Of a stretch of 64,000 bases of DNA, positions 25,563 through 34,314 are shown piece after piece. Numbering within the stretch: position 1 is the first letter of the stretch; every line of letters starts with the position of its first letter. The notes below the pieces were generated by a model. That model searched no databases. It saw only the letters and a list, made by a program, of their open reading frames with translations, and was not told where the DNA came from. The translations under genes were made by a program, and so were the position numbers. The stretch covers positions 992,001 through 1,056,000 of the forward strand of contig NC_022234.1 of assembly GCF_000463015.1 (NCBI RefSeq), read 5' to 3'. Source of the DNA: Variovorax paradoxus B4 (GTDB taxonomy: Bacteria > Pseudomonadota > Gammaproteobacteria > Burkholderiales > Burkholderiaceae_C).

Positions 25563-25594
25563 GAACACATGGACCTGAACACATGGACCTGAAC
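25563..25594 (+). repeat. 14 bp tandem duplication across the LysR start codon
   Basis: GAACACATGGACCT occurs twice in direct succession, followed by GAAC. Each copy carries an ATG: the second (25583) is in frame with the LysR gene, while the first (25569) opens a seven-codon frame (MDLNTWT) that stops at 25590-25592, overlapping the LysR start. Since 14 is not a multiple of three, the duplication created an overlapping mini-frame. Confidence 0.85.
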
Positions 25595-26464
25595 GCATTG
25601 ACCGACTTCGCACTCGTCGCAGCGAATGGAGGCCTCGGAAAGGCAAGCCGTGCAAGCGGGCGATCGAAGGCCACCCTGTCCCGGCGCATCGCGGACCTGG
25701 AAGAGCAGCTCGGCGTGCGCCTCATCGAGCGCAGCGCCCGCGGGCTCAAGCTCACGGAAGCCGGCCAGATGCTGGTGGATCGCACCGAAGGGCCGATGCA
25801 CGAGGTGGCTGACGCCATGACCTCCGCGCGCGAGGGCTTGTCGGTACCACGTGGGCGCTTGCGCATCGCCTCGCCGGTGCTGTTCTCCCAGCTGGCGATG
25901 GGCCGCATCAGCGCCGAGTTCTGCACGGCCAACCCCGAGGTCAACTGCGAGGTGGTGGCGGACGATCGCCTGGTCGACCTCGTCGAGGAGCAGTTCGACG
26001 CCGCGATCCGGATCAATCCAAGCCCCGACAGCAGCCTTGTGGGCCGGTGCTTCGCCAAGGACCGGCTGGTGGTCGTGGCCGCGCCCTCCGTGCCCATGCC
26101 GACACCAGGCAAGGGCAAGGTCAGCCCTGTTCCCGGCGTCGTTTCAACGAGCTTTCAAGGCGGGAATTGGACGCTCGACGACGGACGCCTTGTCGTGGAG
26201 CCGATCCCGAGGCTGAGACTTTCCTCGTTCCTGATGATTCGCGACGCTGCGGTCGCCGGCGCCGGCGCCGCGCTGATACCGCAGTCCATCGCATGGAACC
26301 AGCTGACGCGCGGAGAACTGGTTCAGTGGGGCATGGTTTCGGGCGTGGAGGTCGCGCTCTGGGTCCTGCATACCTCGAGGCGACTTCCTGCGCCGAAGGT
26401 CCGGGCGTTCGTCGAATTCATGTGCGAGCAATATCCGCAGGGGTCGCTCGTGCTGAACGGCTAG
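25583..26464 (+). CDS. LysR-family transcriptional regulator
   Basis: 293 residues from the ATG at 25583, which begins MDLNALTDFALVAANGG, the normal LysR N-terminus; an ATG at 25532 would add 17 non-conserved residues. HTH: GLGKASRASGRSKATLSRRIADLEEQLG. The effector domain is about 90-290 and slightly short. It is divergent from the quinone-reductase / NmrA operon with a LysR box between. A short overlapping frame created by a tandem duplication immediately precedes it and may affect initiation. Confidence 0.86.
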   Translation: MDLNALTDFALVAANGGLGKASRASGRSKATLSRRIADLEEQLGVRLIERSARGLKLTEAGQMLVDRTEGPMHEVADAMTSAREGLSVPRGRLRIASPVLFSQLAMGRISAEFCTANPEVNCEVVADDRLVDLVEEQFDAAIRINPSPDSSLVGRCFAKDRLVVVAAPSVPMPTPGKGKVSPVPGVVSTSFQGGNWTLDDGRLVVEPIPRLRLSSFLMIRDAAVAGAGAALIPQSIAWNQLTRGELVQWGMVSGVEVALWVLHTSRRLPAPKVRAFVEFMCEQYPQGSLVLNG

Positions 26465-27786
26465 AAATCAGCGACCTTCCCCCATGCCGAGTTGCTGAAG
26501 CGCTCCGGCCGATACGGCACGGGGTCGACGATCGGTTCGGCGCCGCTGGCAAGGTCCGCGATCAGGTGGCCGGCGCCAGGGCCGATGCCAAAGCCGTGTC
26601 CGGAAAAGCCCGCAGCCAAAATGAACCCCGGCATGCCCGGCACCTCCCCGATGCCGGGAACACCGTCCGGCGTGCTGTCGATGTAGCCAGCCCAGGCGTG
26701 CGTGATCCTGGCGTCGCGAAGCTGGGGCAGCAGTTCGATGGCGCGGCGGTGGGTGTCCCTGATGCTCGCGGGATCGGGCCTCGGATCGAGGATGCGCACG
26801 CGTTCCATCGGCGTCGGCGCGTCGAGCCGCCAGCGCGCCAGCGTTTCATGGCCACCCCGAATGCCTTCCAGGCCGCCCGGGCGAAGGTTGCGCCAGCGCT
26901 TGGCGAACATGGGCACGAATTGCAATGCGAAGCGCAGGAACTGTCCTGTCGGATCCACGCGCGCACGGCCGCTGATGGCCAGCGCATAGCGTCCGTCGTT
27001 GCGGCGCGTGGCGGACACGCCCGCGCTCACCACGGCATCCGGCAGGCGCTGCTCCACGGCAGACACGCTCAGGATGGATTGGCGGATCGAGGCCTGCGGA
27101 AAGCGGATGCCCAGTTGCCGGCAGAACGAGGACGCCCAGGCGCCACCAGCCATCACGGCCGCTCGGGTCTTGATGACTCCGGCTTCCGTGATCACGCCGC
27201 TGACCCGTCCGCCTTCCATCTCGATGCCGCGGGCCGCGCAATTCTGGTGGACGCTGCCCCCGAGCTTGATGAGCGCAGCAGCCACGGCCGGAGCGGCCTT
27301 GCCAGGATCGGCGGTGCCATCGCTGGGCGAGAAGACGCCGCCTTTCCACGCGCGGCCGGTCGCATGGCCCCGCTCGGCGGCCTCGCGGCTGCTCAGCATG
27401 TGGGTCGTCACGCCTGCGGTTTTCGCAAAATCTCGCCAGCTGGCCCAGCGGGAAATTTCCGCCTCGTCATTGCTGAGATAGAGCAGCCCGCAGCGACGAA
27501 AGCCCGTGTCTTCGCCGCTCTCGGCGGCAAATTGTTCCCACAGGTCGAGGCTCTTGCTCGCCAACGGCAGCTCGCGGGCGTCGCGGTTCTGCTGCCGGCA
27601 CCAGCCCCAGTTGCGGCTCGATTGCTCGGCGCCGATCCTGCCCTTTTCCACCAAGGCGACCGAAATGCCGCGCTTGGCCAGGTGGTAGGCGGTAAAGACG
27701 CCGATGATGCCGCCGCCGATCACGACGACGTCGGCCGAAGCCGGCAGCGTGGGCGAAGTCTGGATGTGGCGCAGCGGAGGGGACAT
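26461..27786 (-). CDS. FAD-dependent oxidoreductase of the D-amino-acid oxidase (DAO) family
   Basis: 441 residues. The N-terminal ADVVVIGGGIIGVFTAYHLA is the FAD-binding Rossmann motif, SRNWGWCRQQNRDARELPLA resembles the DadA/ordL group, and the C-terminal GFSGHGFGIGPGAGHLIADL closes the FAD site. It would oxidise an amine or amino acid to an imine or aldehyde. It is the last gene of an ALDH / cupin / oxidase operon (gap 20 bp from the cupin), so the aldehyde it generates is probably oxidised by the ALDH. Confidence 0.85.
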   Translation of the reverse strand: MSPPLRHIQTSPTLPASADVVVIGGGIIGVFTAYHLAKRGISVALVEKGRIGAEQSSRNWGWCRQQNRDARELPLASKSLDLWEQFAAESGEDTGFRRCGLLYLSNDEAEISRWASWRDFAKTAGVTTHMLSSREAAERGHATGRAWKGGVFSPSDGTADPGKAAPAVAAALIKLGGSVHQNCAARGIEMEGGRVSGVITEAGVIKTRAAVMAGGAWASSFCRQLGIRFPQASIRQSILSVSAVEQRLPDAVVSAGVSATRRNDGRYALAISGRARVDPTGQFLRFALQFVPMFAKRWRNLRPGGLEGIRGGHETLARWRLDAPTPMERVRILDPRPDPASIRDTHRRAIELLPQLRDARITHAWAGYIDSTPDGVPGIGEVPGMPGFILAAGFSGHGFGIGPGAGHLIADLASGAEPIVDPVPYRPERFSNSAWGKVADF

Positions 27787-27806
27787 GATGGATCTCGCTC
27801 GTGCGT

Positions 27807-28526
27807 TCAAGCCGCAACGCTTTGGCACACGTAGAACTTCGCCACGCGATCGCTGCTTTCCCACCCGATCGGTGCGCCCTGGGGCACGAACAGCGCGTCG
27901 CCGGTCGCCGTGGAAAGCACGCTGCCATCCGGCGATGCGAACCGCACGCTGCCGGCCAGCAGATGCATGAACTCGTTCATGCGATGCGGGCGAACGATCC
28001 GGTGGTAGGGCGTCGAGTCCCAGGTGCCCGCGAGGTACTGCGCGCCGTCGTCGGTGAAGGCGTTGTCGCTGCGGCACTCCGGCGAGGGGCCCAGCAGCAC
28101 TTCCGCGGGCAGCGTCGCGGAGGGCTTGAAGTTGGCGTCGGCGTGCAGGGGGAAGACGCCGCGTTGGGTCGGTCTCTCGCAAGCGGCCGCGCAAAACACG
28201 AACCGCACGCGGGAGGCGGCCTGGATATGAAGCGAGGTGCCGCATCCGATGACGGCGCCCGCCTGGGGACCGACCACCAGCGGGGCCGCCCCGGCCGCCG
28301 TCAGGGTCAGTGCGCCCTCGACCACGACGATGGTTTCGATGTGGGGGTAGCTCGCGACGTCGAGCTCACCAATGAAGCCGGTGCGGCCCGCGCTCATCGC
28401 GCCAGGTCCTTCCCACGCGATCTCGCGATGCCGCGCAAAGGGGTCGTCCTTGCCGAACGGCGCCCTGCGGAAGGCGGTCGAAAGGGGTGCGCCGCCGGCG
28501 CGGTGCAGTACGAGGGCCACGGTCAT
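27807..28526 (-). CDS. Two-domain cupin protein
   Basis: 239 residues with two cupin-like halves: the first contains YPHIETIVVVEGALTLT (about 60-76) and the second HRMNEFMHLLAGSVRFASPDG (about 181-201) followed by GDALFVPQGAPIGWES. The second half fits the DUF861/Cupin_3 pattern found beside amino-acid and amine catabolic enzymes. No precise reaction can be assigned; metal-dependent binding or isomerisation of a pathway intermediate is possible. It lies between the ALDH gene (gap 44 bp) and the DAO-type gene (gap 20 bp). Confidence 0.75.
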   Translation of the reverse strand: MTVALVLHRAGGAPLSTAFRRAPFGKDDPFARHREIAWEGPGAMSAGRTGFIGELDVASYPHIETIVVVEGALTLTAAGAAPLVVGPQAGAVIGCGTSLHIQAASRVRFVFCAAACERPTQRGVFPLHADANFKPSATLPAEVLLGPSPECRSDNAFTDDGAQYLAGTWDSTPYHRIVRPHRMNEFMHLLAGSVRFASPDGSVLSTATGDALFVPQGAPIGWESSDRVAKFYVCQSVAA

Positions 28527-28570
28527 GATTGCTCCTGCGCGATGCGCGATGTCTTCTTCCGAAAAACCTG

Positions 28571-30052
28571 TCAGCCGCTACGGGCTGCCGAGGCATCCTG
28601 GAAGCCGAGAATGGCCTTGGTTTCCAGGTACTCCTCGAGACCTTCGACGCCGTATTCGCGTCCGTTTCCCGAGCGCTTGTAGCCACCGAAGGGGGCCTGG
28701 GGGTTCCAGGCCGGATAGTTGATGTGGACCTGCCCGGACCGGATCCGCGCCGCGACGGCACGCGCCGCGACAAGGTCCTGCCCCTGCACGTGCGCGCCCA
28801 GGCCATAGACCGTGTCGTTGGCGATCTCCACGGCCTCGTCCACGTTGTCATAGGGAATGATCGCCAGGACGGGCCCGAAGATCTCTTCTTGCGCGATCTG
28901 CATTCGAGGATGCACCGCGGTGAAGATGGTGGGACGGCAATAGAAGCCGCGGCTCAGGCCCTCCGGCCGGCCGAGGCCGCCGCAGACGAGCTGCGCGCCT
29001 TCGGCAATGCCGATGCCGATCATTTCCTGCACGCGATGGAACTGCGCGCGGTTCGCCACCGGGCCGTGCGTGGTCTGCTGCGAACGCGGATCGCCCACGA
29101 CGAAGCTGGATGCCGCGTCGCGCGCGATCCGTTCGACCTCCTGGAGGCGCGCGCGGGGCACGATCATGCGGGTCGGTGCGCTGCAGGACTGGCCGACATT
29201 GCGGAAGGCGGCCGCCACGCCTGCCGGTACGGCGCGCGCCAGGTCCGCGTCCGGCAGGATGACATTGGGAGACTTCCCACCGAGTTCCTGGGCCACGCGC
29301 TTCACCGTCGGCGCCGCCGCCTGGGCCACCAGGACGCCGGCCCGCGTCGAGCCGGTGATGGAGATCATGTCCACGTCCGGATGCGCCGACAGCGCGGCGC
29401 CCACCTCGGGCCCGTTGCCGCCCACCAGGTTGAACACACCGGGCGGCGTGCCTGCGTCCTGCATCAGATCCGCAAAGAGCAGCGCGCTCAGCGGCGACAG
29501 TTCGCTGGGCTTGAGCACCACCGTGCATCCCGCCGCCAAGGCGGGGCCGACCTTGGCGGTGATCTGGTAGAGCGGCCAGTTCCACGGCGTGATCAGGCCG
29601 CACACGCCGATGGCCTCGCGCATGATGGCCATGTCCCCGCGATGGGTGACGAACACATAACTGCGCGCATTGTCGCGGGCCACGCGAATGTGCTCTGCCG
29701 CCACCGGCACCTGCGTGCTGCGCGCGAAGCCGATGGCAGCGCCCATCTCCAGCGAGATCGCCTGCGCGAAAAGTTCTGCGCGCTCGAGGATGAGTGTGTG
29801 CACTCGGTCGAGAAGCACGGCCCTGCTTTCGGCGGAACTCACGGACCATGCAGTGAAGGCGCGGCGCGCGGCGGCCACGGCCGCATCCACGTCCTGCGTG
29901 TTGCCCAGCGCGATGTCCGCAATGGGTTCCTCGGTCGACGGGTCGATGACACTGGCGCGGGCCTGGCCCTGCGGCACCACCCATTCACCGTCGATGAACA
30001 CGCGGTGCAGGCGACCGGCGCTCCGGAGAGGTTCGATGATGGAGGAGTTCAC
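28571..30052 (-). CDS. NAD(P)-dependent aldehyde dehydrogenase
   Basis: 493 residues from the GTG at 30052, preceded by AAAGGA 8 bases upstream; an earlier ATG would add 25 unrelated residues. Canonical ALDH features: PWNWPLYQITAKVGPALAAG, the general base Glu256 in QELGGKSPN, the catalytic Cys290 in NVGQSCSAPTR, and FGGYKRSGNGREYG near the end. It oxidises an aldehyde to the acid in the cytoplasm. First gene of the operon with the cupin and DAO-type oxidase; a TetR gene lies 136 bp upstream on the same strand. Confidence 0.9.
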   Translation of the reverse strand: MNSSIIEPLRSAGRLHRVFIDGEWVVPQGQARASVIDPSTEEPIADIALGNTQDVDAAVAAARRAFTAWSVSSAESRAVLLDRVHTLILERAELFAQAISLEMGAAIGFARSTQVPVAAEHIRVARDNARSYVFVTHRGDMAIMREAIGVCGLITPWNWPLYQITAKVGPALAAGCTVVLKPSELSPLSALLFADLMQDAGTPPGVFNLVGGNGPEVGAALSAHPDVDMISITGSTRAGVLVAQAAAPTVKRVAQELGGKSPNVILPDADLARAVPAGVAAAFRNVGQSCSAPTRMIVPRARLQEVERIARDAASSFVVGDPRSQQTTHGPVANRAQFHRVQEMIGIGIAEGAQLVCGGLGRPEGLSRGFYCRPTIFTAVHPRMQIAQEEIFGPVLAIIPYDNVDEAVEIANDTVYGLGAHVQGQDLVAARAVAARIRSGQVHINYPAWNPQAPFGGYKRSGNGREYGVEGLEEYLETKAILGFQDASAARSG

Positions 30053-30188
30053 GGCGTCGGTCCTTTGGATGACCAAAAGTTTAGGCTGCGTGCCCCCCGT
30101 GCCGGTGCTGCAATGAGGGCTTTGCACAAAGCAGGCTGCGGTTGTGCGAGCCGCTGGCAGCAGATCCTGCCGTGGCCTCGGTTCCGCG

Positions 30189-30815
30189 CTAGCCTTTGAG
30201 ATAGCCGGTGACCAGGCGCGCGCCCTCGTCGATGAGTGCGTCCATTCGATCGCCGGTCAGCGCTTTGGCATGGTGCAGCACCGCGTTGTGCGTCAATGCC
30301 TCGATCGTGGTGACGCACACGAATGATGCGAGCTCCAGGTCGTCGACGCCCAGTTCGTCGCGCGCGGCCTCGAGGTAGGCCCTGAACAGACTGAAGTTTT
30401 CACGGCTGAAAGTTTCCAGCTTCTCGAGCTTTCCCACGCGCGGGATCTGCTCGGCAAGCACGCGATGCAGCCGTGGATCGAGACGATGCGCTGCGACCGC
30501 GACCGCGACGAATCGGCGTATCGCCTGGTCCAGCGGCTGGGCCCTGACCTGTGCCAGTTCGCTGCGGACCATTTGCATGATCTGCTGCTGGTGGCGCTCG
30601 ATCACGGCGGCGACGAGCGCCTCCTTGGAGGGGAAGTATTGATAGAGCGAGCCGATGCTCACCCCCGCAACTTCCGCGATGCGGTTGGTGCTCGCCCTGT
30701 CGAAGCCTTCCTTGACCAGAATGCGAGCAGTTGCCTCGATCAGGTTGTCGACCGTCGCGCGCGATCGCTCCTGAACCGCGATTTTCCTGGGCCTGGTGAC
30801 CGGTTTTTGCGCCAT
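30189..30815 (-). CDS. TetR-family transcriptional regulator
   Basis: 208 residues. HTH domain at about 17-65 (RATVDNLIEATARILVKEGF, TNRIAEVAGVSIGSLYQYFPSKEALV) and a helical ligand domain (TetR_C type with HRVLAEQIPRVGKLEKLE). It precedes the ALDH operon on the same strand and has a small palindrome in front of it, so it probably represses itself and perhaps the downstream genes. Confidence 0.88.
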   Translation of the reverse strand: MAQKPVTRPRKIAVQERSRATVDNLIEATARILVKEGFDRASTNRIAEVAGVSIGSLYQYFPSKEALVAAVIERHQQQIMQMVRSELAQVRAQPLDQAIRRFVAVAVAAHRLDPRLHRVLAEQIPRVGKLEKLETFSRENFSLFRAYLEAARDELGVDDLELASFVCVTTIEALTHNAVLHHAKALTGDRMDALIDEGARLVTGYLKG

Positions 30816-30844
30816 GTTCTGCAGCCGTCAATGCGAGTAGCAAA

Positions 30845-30858
30845 AGCGAATGATCGCT
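30845..30858. promoter_or_regulatory. Inverted repeat AGCGA-ATGA-TCGCT upstream of TetR
   Basis: Perfect 5+5 bp repeat 30 bp before the TetR start and between it and the divergent DinB gene. Suitable size and position for a TetR operator; the regulator-site pairing is inferred. Confidence 0.4.
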
Positions 30859-30901
30859 CATATTCTAGGCAGACACGCAAACACCCCAGGAGAACCATGA
30901 C

Positions 30902-31447
30902 ATGCACGACACATTGCACCGCCTCTTCGGATTCAAGGCTTGGGCCGACGACCAGCTGTTGACAACGCTTGCCGGGCTCGGCGACAACTCCCCGGTCACT
31001 GCCTTGGCCATCAAGGCTTTGAGCCACACGTATGTGGTGGACCGCATATTCGCCGCGCACCTCCGGCGGGAAGCCCACGCGTACCCATCGGCCAACCTGA
31101 GCGAGATGCCAGCGCTCGCAGCCCTGGCCGCCGATCTCAGAAGAAGCGACCGGGAATACATCGACTACGTCTCGACGCTCGATCCTGCCCAGCTGGCCGA
31201 ACGGATCGATTTCGCGTTCACCGACGGCGCACCGGGGCGCATGTCCCGCGAGGAGATGCTCATGCATGTCGTCACGCACGCAGCGGGCCATCGCGGACAG
31301 GTCAGCGCCGTGATGCTGCTCCATTCGGCGCCGCCGGCCAAGGATGGCTTCACGGCGTACCTGCACGAGGCCGAAGCGCCGGCGAGAAGGCGGGTTTGCA
31401 TGCTGTCACCGGCAGAGCGAACGCAACTGCGCCAACTCCAGGCCTGA
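30902..31447 (+). CDS. DinB/YfiT-like metal-binding four-helix protein
   Basis: 181 residues. It starts MHDTLHRLFGFKAWADDQLL, typical of the DinB superfamily, and has the three-histidine metal site H42 (ALSHTYVVDRIF), H126 and H130 (HVVTHAAGHRGQV). Members include bacillithiol/mycothiol-type S-transferases and stress proteins of unknown activity. It stands alone between a divergent TetR and a convergent LysR gene. The fold is clear; the function is unknown. Confidence 0.82.
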   Translation: MHDTLHRLFGFKAWADDQLLTTLAGLGDNSPVTALAIKALSHTYVVDRIFAAHLRREAHAYPSANLSEMPALAALAADLRRSDREYIDYVSTLDPAQLAERIDFAFTDGAPGRMSREEMLMHVVTHAAGHRGQVSAVMLLHSAPPAKDGFTAYLHEAEAPARRRVCMLSPAERTQLRQLQA

Positions 31448-31460
31448 ATTCAGCAGACGG

Positions 31461-32387
31461 TCACTTGCCAACCACCGTCAATTTACCTTGCTCCGGCCCC
31501 GACCCTTGAAAAGCGTCGACCAGAAAGTCGACCATCACCCGCACCTTGGCGCTGAGATGGCGGCGGCTTGCGTAGATCGCCAGGATGTCGATGGGAGGCA
31601 TGCGATAGCCGGGCATGACCTCGACCAATCGACCGGCCTGCACATCCTCGCCAATCACGAAGCTCGGCTGCCAGATGACGCCGACGCCAGCGAGCGCCGC
31701 GGCGCGGGCGGTGTCGCCATTGTTGGCGCGCAAGGCCCAGCGCACGCGCACGGATTCCAGTGTCCCGCCGGGGCCGGCAAACTGCCACTCGTCGGAGGTC
31801 GCACCGTACGTGTAGCCCAGGCACGGATGCCGCGAAAGGTCCGCCGGGACCTCGGGCATGCCATGGGCCGCAAGGTATTCGGGCGAGGCACAGACCAGGT
31901 TCTGCGAGCAACCCAGGCGGCGCGCGATGTGGTTTCCCGACGTGGTCCGCGAGATGCGGATGGCCAGGTCGTAGCCCTCTTCGACGATGTCGACCAGGCG
32001 GTCGATGAGCGCGATGTCGAGCTCGACATCGGGATACTTCGCCATGAACCGTGGCCACAGGGGCGCCAGCACGAGGCTGCCGAAACTCAGCGGCGCGTTG
32101 ATGCGCAGGCGCCCACGCGGCTGGAGTGACGCGCTGGTCGCCAGCGCCTCGGTCTCCGCCACTTCTTCAAGAATCGACTTCGCCCGGTCGAACAGTGCTT
32201 CGCCGCCTTCGGTGAGCGACAAGCGGCGCGATGTGCGGTTGATCAGCCGCGTGCGCAAGTGGGCTTCCAGCTCGTTGACGTAGCGCGTCACATTGGCCGC
32301 AGAGGTGTCCAGCGCGTCGGCCGCCTTGATGAAGCTGCCCCGCGCGACCACGGTGACGAACACCTCGTAAGCACGCAATCGGTCCAT
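31461..32387 (-). CDS. LysR-family transcriptional regulator
   Basis: 308 residues. HTH: YEVFVTVVARGSFIKAADAL with NVTRYVNELEAHLRTRL as recognition and linker helices; effector domain with ARRLGCSQNLVCASPEYLAAHG. It belongs to the large DsdC/AaeR-like proteobacterial group (SRRLSLTEGGEALF). It is divergent from an exported epoxide-hydrolase-like gene and an SDR, with a perfect LysR box between them. Confidence 0.88.
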   Translation of the reverse strand: MDRLRAYEVFVTVVARGSFIKAADALDTSAANVTRYVNELEAHLRTRLINRTSRRLSLTEGGEALFDRAKSILEEVAETEALATSASLQPRGRLRINAPLSFGSLVLAPLWPRFMAKYPDVELDIALIDRLVDIVEEGYDLAIRISRTTSGNHIARRLGCSQNLVCASPEYLAAHGMPEVPADLSRHPCLGYTYGATSDEWQFAGPGGTLESVRVRWALRANNGDTARAAALAGVGVIWQPSFVIGEDVQAGRLVEVMPGYRMPPIDILAIYASRRHLSAKVRVMVDFLVDAFQGSGPEQGKLTVVGK

Positions 32388-32405
32388 GGGCCTCGGCTCC
32401 AGTCA

Positions 32406-32420
32406 TTCAGCAAAGCTGAA
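32406..32420. promoter_or_regulatory. LysR box TTCAGC-AAA-GCTGAA
   Basis: Perfect 6+6 bp palindrome containing a T-N11-A core (32407-32419), 19 bp from the LysR start and 87 bp before the hydrolase gene. A second GTGAA/TTCAC pair (32452-32474) lies nearer the hydrolase and could be the activation site. Confidence 0.6.
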
Positions 32421-32506
32421 CGAGTAAACCACTTTTGGGCCCTTTCTGGAAGTGAAGCTGAATCATAAATTCACGTCACCCACAAACCGACAGAAAGGCC
32501 CCCAGC

Positions 32507-33454
32507 ATGACCGACACCCATCCCGCCCCGACCCGCCGCGCGCTGATCGCCGGCGCAGCCGCGGTTGGCGCCGCACTGACCATGGGCGCCACGGCGCACG
32601 CCGCACCCGCGGTCGACGCGGTGCGGGGCTTCCGCGCAGGCACCGCCGAGGTGAACGGCACCCGCATCAGCTATCGCATTGGCGGCACCGGGCCGACCGT
32701 CGTGCTGCTGCACGGCTACGCCGAGACCGGGCACATGTGGAACCCGCTGATGCCGCTGCTGGCGAAAACGCACACCGTGGTCGTGCCCGATCTTCGGGGC
32801 GCCGGCAATTCGTCGAAGCCCGAGACGGGCTACGGAAAGAAGAACATGGCCGTCGACATCCACGAACTTGTCCGGTCGCTCGGCATCCGCAGCGCGAGCA
32901 TCGTCGGCCACGACATCGGCTTGATGGTGGCCTACGCGTACGCCGCCCAGTTTCCTTCGGAGACTGACAAGGTGGTGCTCATGGACGCCTTCCTGCCCGG
33001 CATCGGCGAATGGCAAAACGTCTGGCTGCTGCGCGACCTTTGGCATTTCCATTTCCACGGTGCGACGCCGCTGGCGCTCGTGAACGGGCGCGAGCGGATC
33101 TATTTCGAGCATTTCTGGAATGACTTTGCGGCCGACCCCAAGCACTCGGTGCCCGAAGCCGATCGCCAGTTCTACGCCAAGGCCTACGCACAACCCGGCG
33201 GCATGCGTGCCGGATTCGAATACTTCAAGGCCTTCGAGCAGGATGCGGCCGAGTTCGCCGAACTGGGTAAGACGCCGCTGCCCATGCCGATGCTGATCCT
33301 CTCCGGAGAAAAGGCCGGCGGAACCTTCCTGATCGAGCAGGGCAAGATGGTTGCGACCAATGTGCAGGGCGTGATCGTCAAGGGGTCCGGGCACTGGCTG
33401 ATGGAAGAGGCGCCAGATCAGGTCCTCCCGGCGTTGGTCAACTTCCTGGGGTAG
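32507..33454 (+). CDS. Exported alpha/beta hydrolase, epoxide-hydrolase-like
   Basis: 315 residues. The N-terminus PTRRALIAGAAAVGAALTMG with AHA-AP resembles a Tat signal. The alpha/beta-hydrolase core has an HGYAET oxyanion segment (69-74), the nucleophile elbow GHDIG with Asp136 rather than Ser, and a late GSGHWLMEE histidine. An Asp nucleophile is characteristic of epoxide hydrolases and haloalkane dehalogenases, so ester hydrolysis is less likely. It is first in a probable operon with the SDR gene (gap 51 bp) under the divergent LysR. The substrate is unknown. Confidence 0.83.
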   Translation: MTDTHPAPTRRALIAGAAAVGAALTMGATAHAAPAVDAVRGFRAGTAEVNGTRISYRIGGTGPTVVLLHGYAETGHMWNPLMPLLAKTHTVVVPDLRGAGNSSKPETGYGKKNMAVDIHELVRSLGIRSASIVGHDIGLMVAYAYAAQFPSETDKVVLMDAFLPGIGEWQNVWLLRDLWHFHFHGATPLALVNGRERIYFEHFWNDFAADPKHSVPEADRQFYAKAYAQPGGMRAGFEYFKAFEQDAAEFAELGKTPLPMPMLILSGEKAGGTFLIEQGKMVATNVQGVIVKGSGHWLMEEAPDQVLPALVNFLG

Positions 33455-33505
33455 CGGGAGGGGGCCTCGCCTTCGAACGCATCAAAGTCACCAAGGAGCA
33501 TCGAC

Positions 33506-34297
33506 ATGGACCTTCAACTCAATGGCAAGCTGGCCCTGGTGAGTGGCAGCTCAGCCGGAATTGGCTATGCCATCGCGCGCACGCTGGCCCAGGAGGGCGC
33601 AAGCGTCATTGTCAACGGCAGGTCGCAGACGGCAGTCGACGAGGCAGTGGATCGCATCCGCTCGGAGACGCATGGCGCGGTTTTCGGCCATGCCGCAGAC
33701 CTCAGCCGGGCCGACGCTGCCGAGGAAGCCGTGCGTCGCCACCCCGGCATCGGCATCCTCGTCAACAACCTGGGCATCTTCGAGGCCAAGGCTTTCGACG
33801 AAATTCCCGATGAAGATTGGCGGCGCTTCTTCGACGTCAATGTCCTGAGCGGCGTCCGCCTCGCACGCTTGGTGCTGCCGGAAATGAGGCGCGCGAATTG
33901 GGGAAGGATCATCTTCATCTCGAGTGAGAGCGCGGTGCAGATACCGACCGAGATGATCCACTACGGTGTGACGAAGACCGCGCAGCTCGCGGTTTCGCGC
34001 GGGCTGGCGGAATCGGTCGCCGGCACGAACATCACGGTGAACAGCGTACTCCCAGGCCCGACGACATCGCGCGGCGTCGGCGACTTCGTGGAAGGCATGG
34101 CGCGATCGAGCGGCAAGAGCTTCGAGCAGGTCGAGGCGGAGTTCTTCGACCACGTACGCCCGACCTCGCTGATCAAGCGCTTCGCTTCGCCGCAGGAAGT
34201 GGCCTCGCTCGTGGCCTACGTCGCAAGCCCGCTCGCGTCGGCGACCACGGGCGCAGCCCTTCGCGTTGACGGCGGGGTCGTCAAGAGTGCCTTCTGA
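33506..34297 (+). CDS. Short-chain dehydrogenase/reductase
   Basis: 263 residues, classical SDR: nucleotide loop SGSSAGIGYA (13-22), NNLG (87-90), catalytic Ser near 139-140, Tyr153 and Lys157 (YGVTK). It lacks the acidic residue after beta-2 that would favour NAD; the NGRS loop suggests NADP. It follows the epoxide-hydrolase-like gene and could oxidise or reduce its diol or alcohol product. Confidence 0.88.
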   Translation: MDLQLNGKLALVSGSSAGIGYAIARTLAQEGASVIVNGRSQTAVDEAVDRIRSETHGAVFGHAADLSRADAAEEAVRRHPGIGILVNNLGIFEAKAFDEIPDEDWRRFFDVNVLSGVRLARLVLPEMRRANWGRIIFISSESAVQIPTEMIHYGVTKTAQLAVSRGLAESVAGTNITVNSVLPGPTTSRGVGDFVEGMARSSGKSFEQVEAEFFDHVRPTSLIKRFASPQEVASLVAYVASPLASATTGAALRVDGGVVKSAF

Positions 34298-34314
34298 CGA
34301 AGGCACGATGACAT

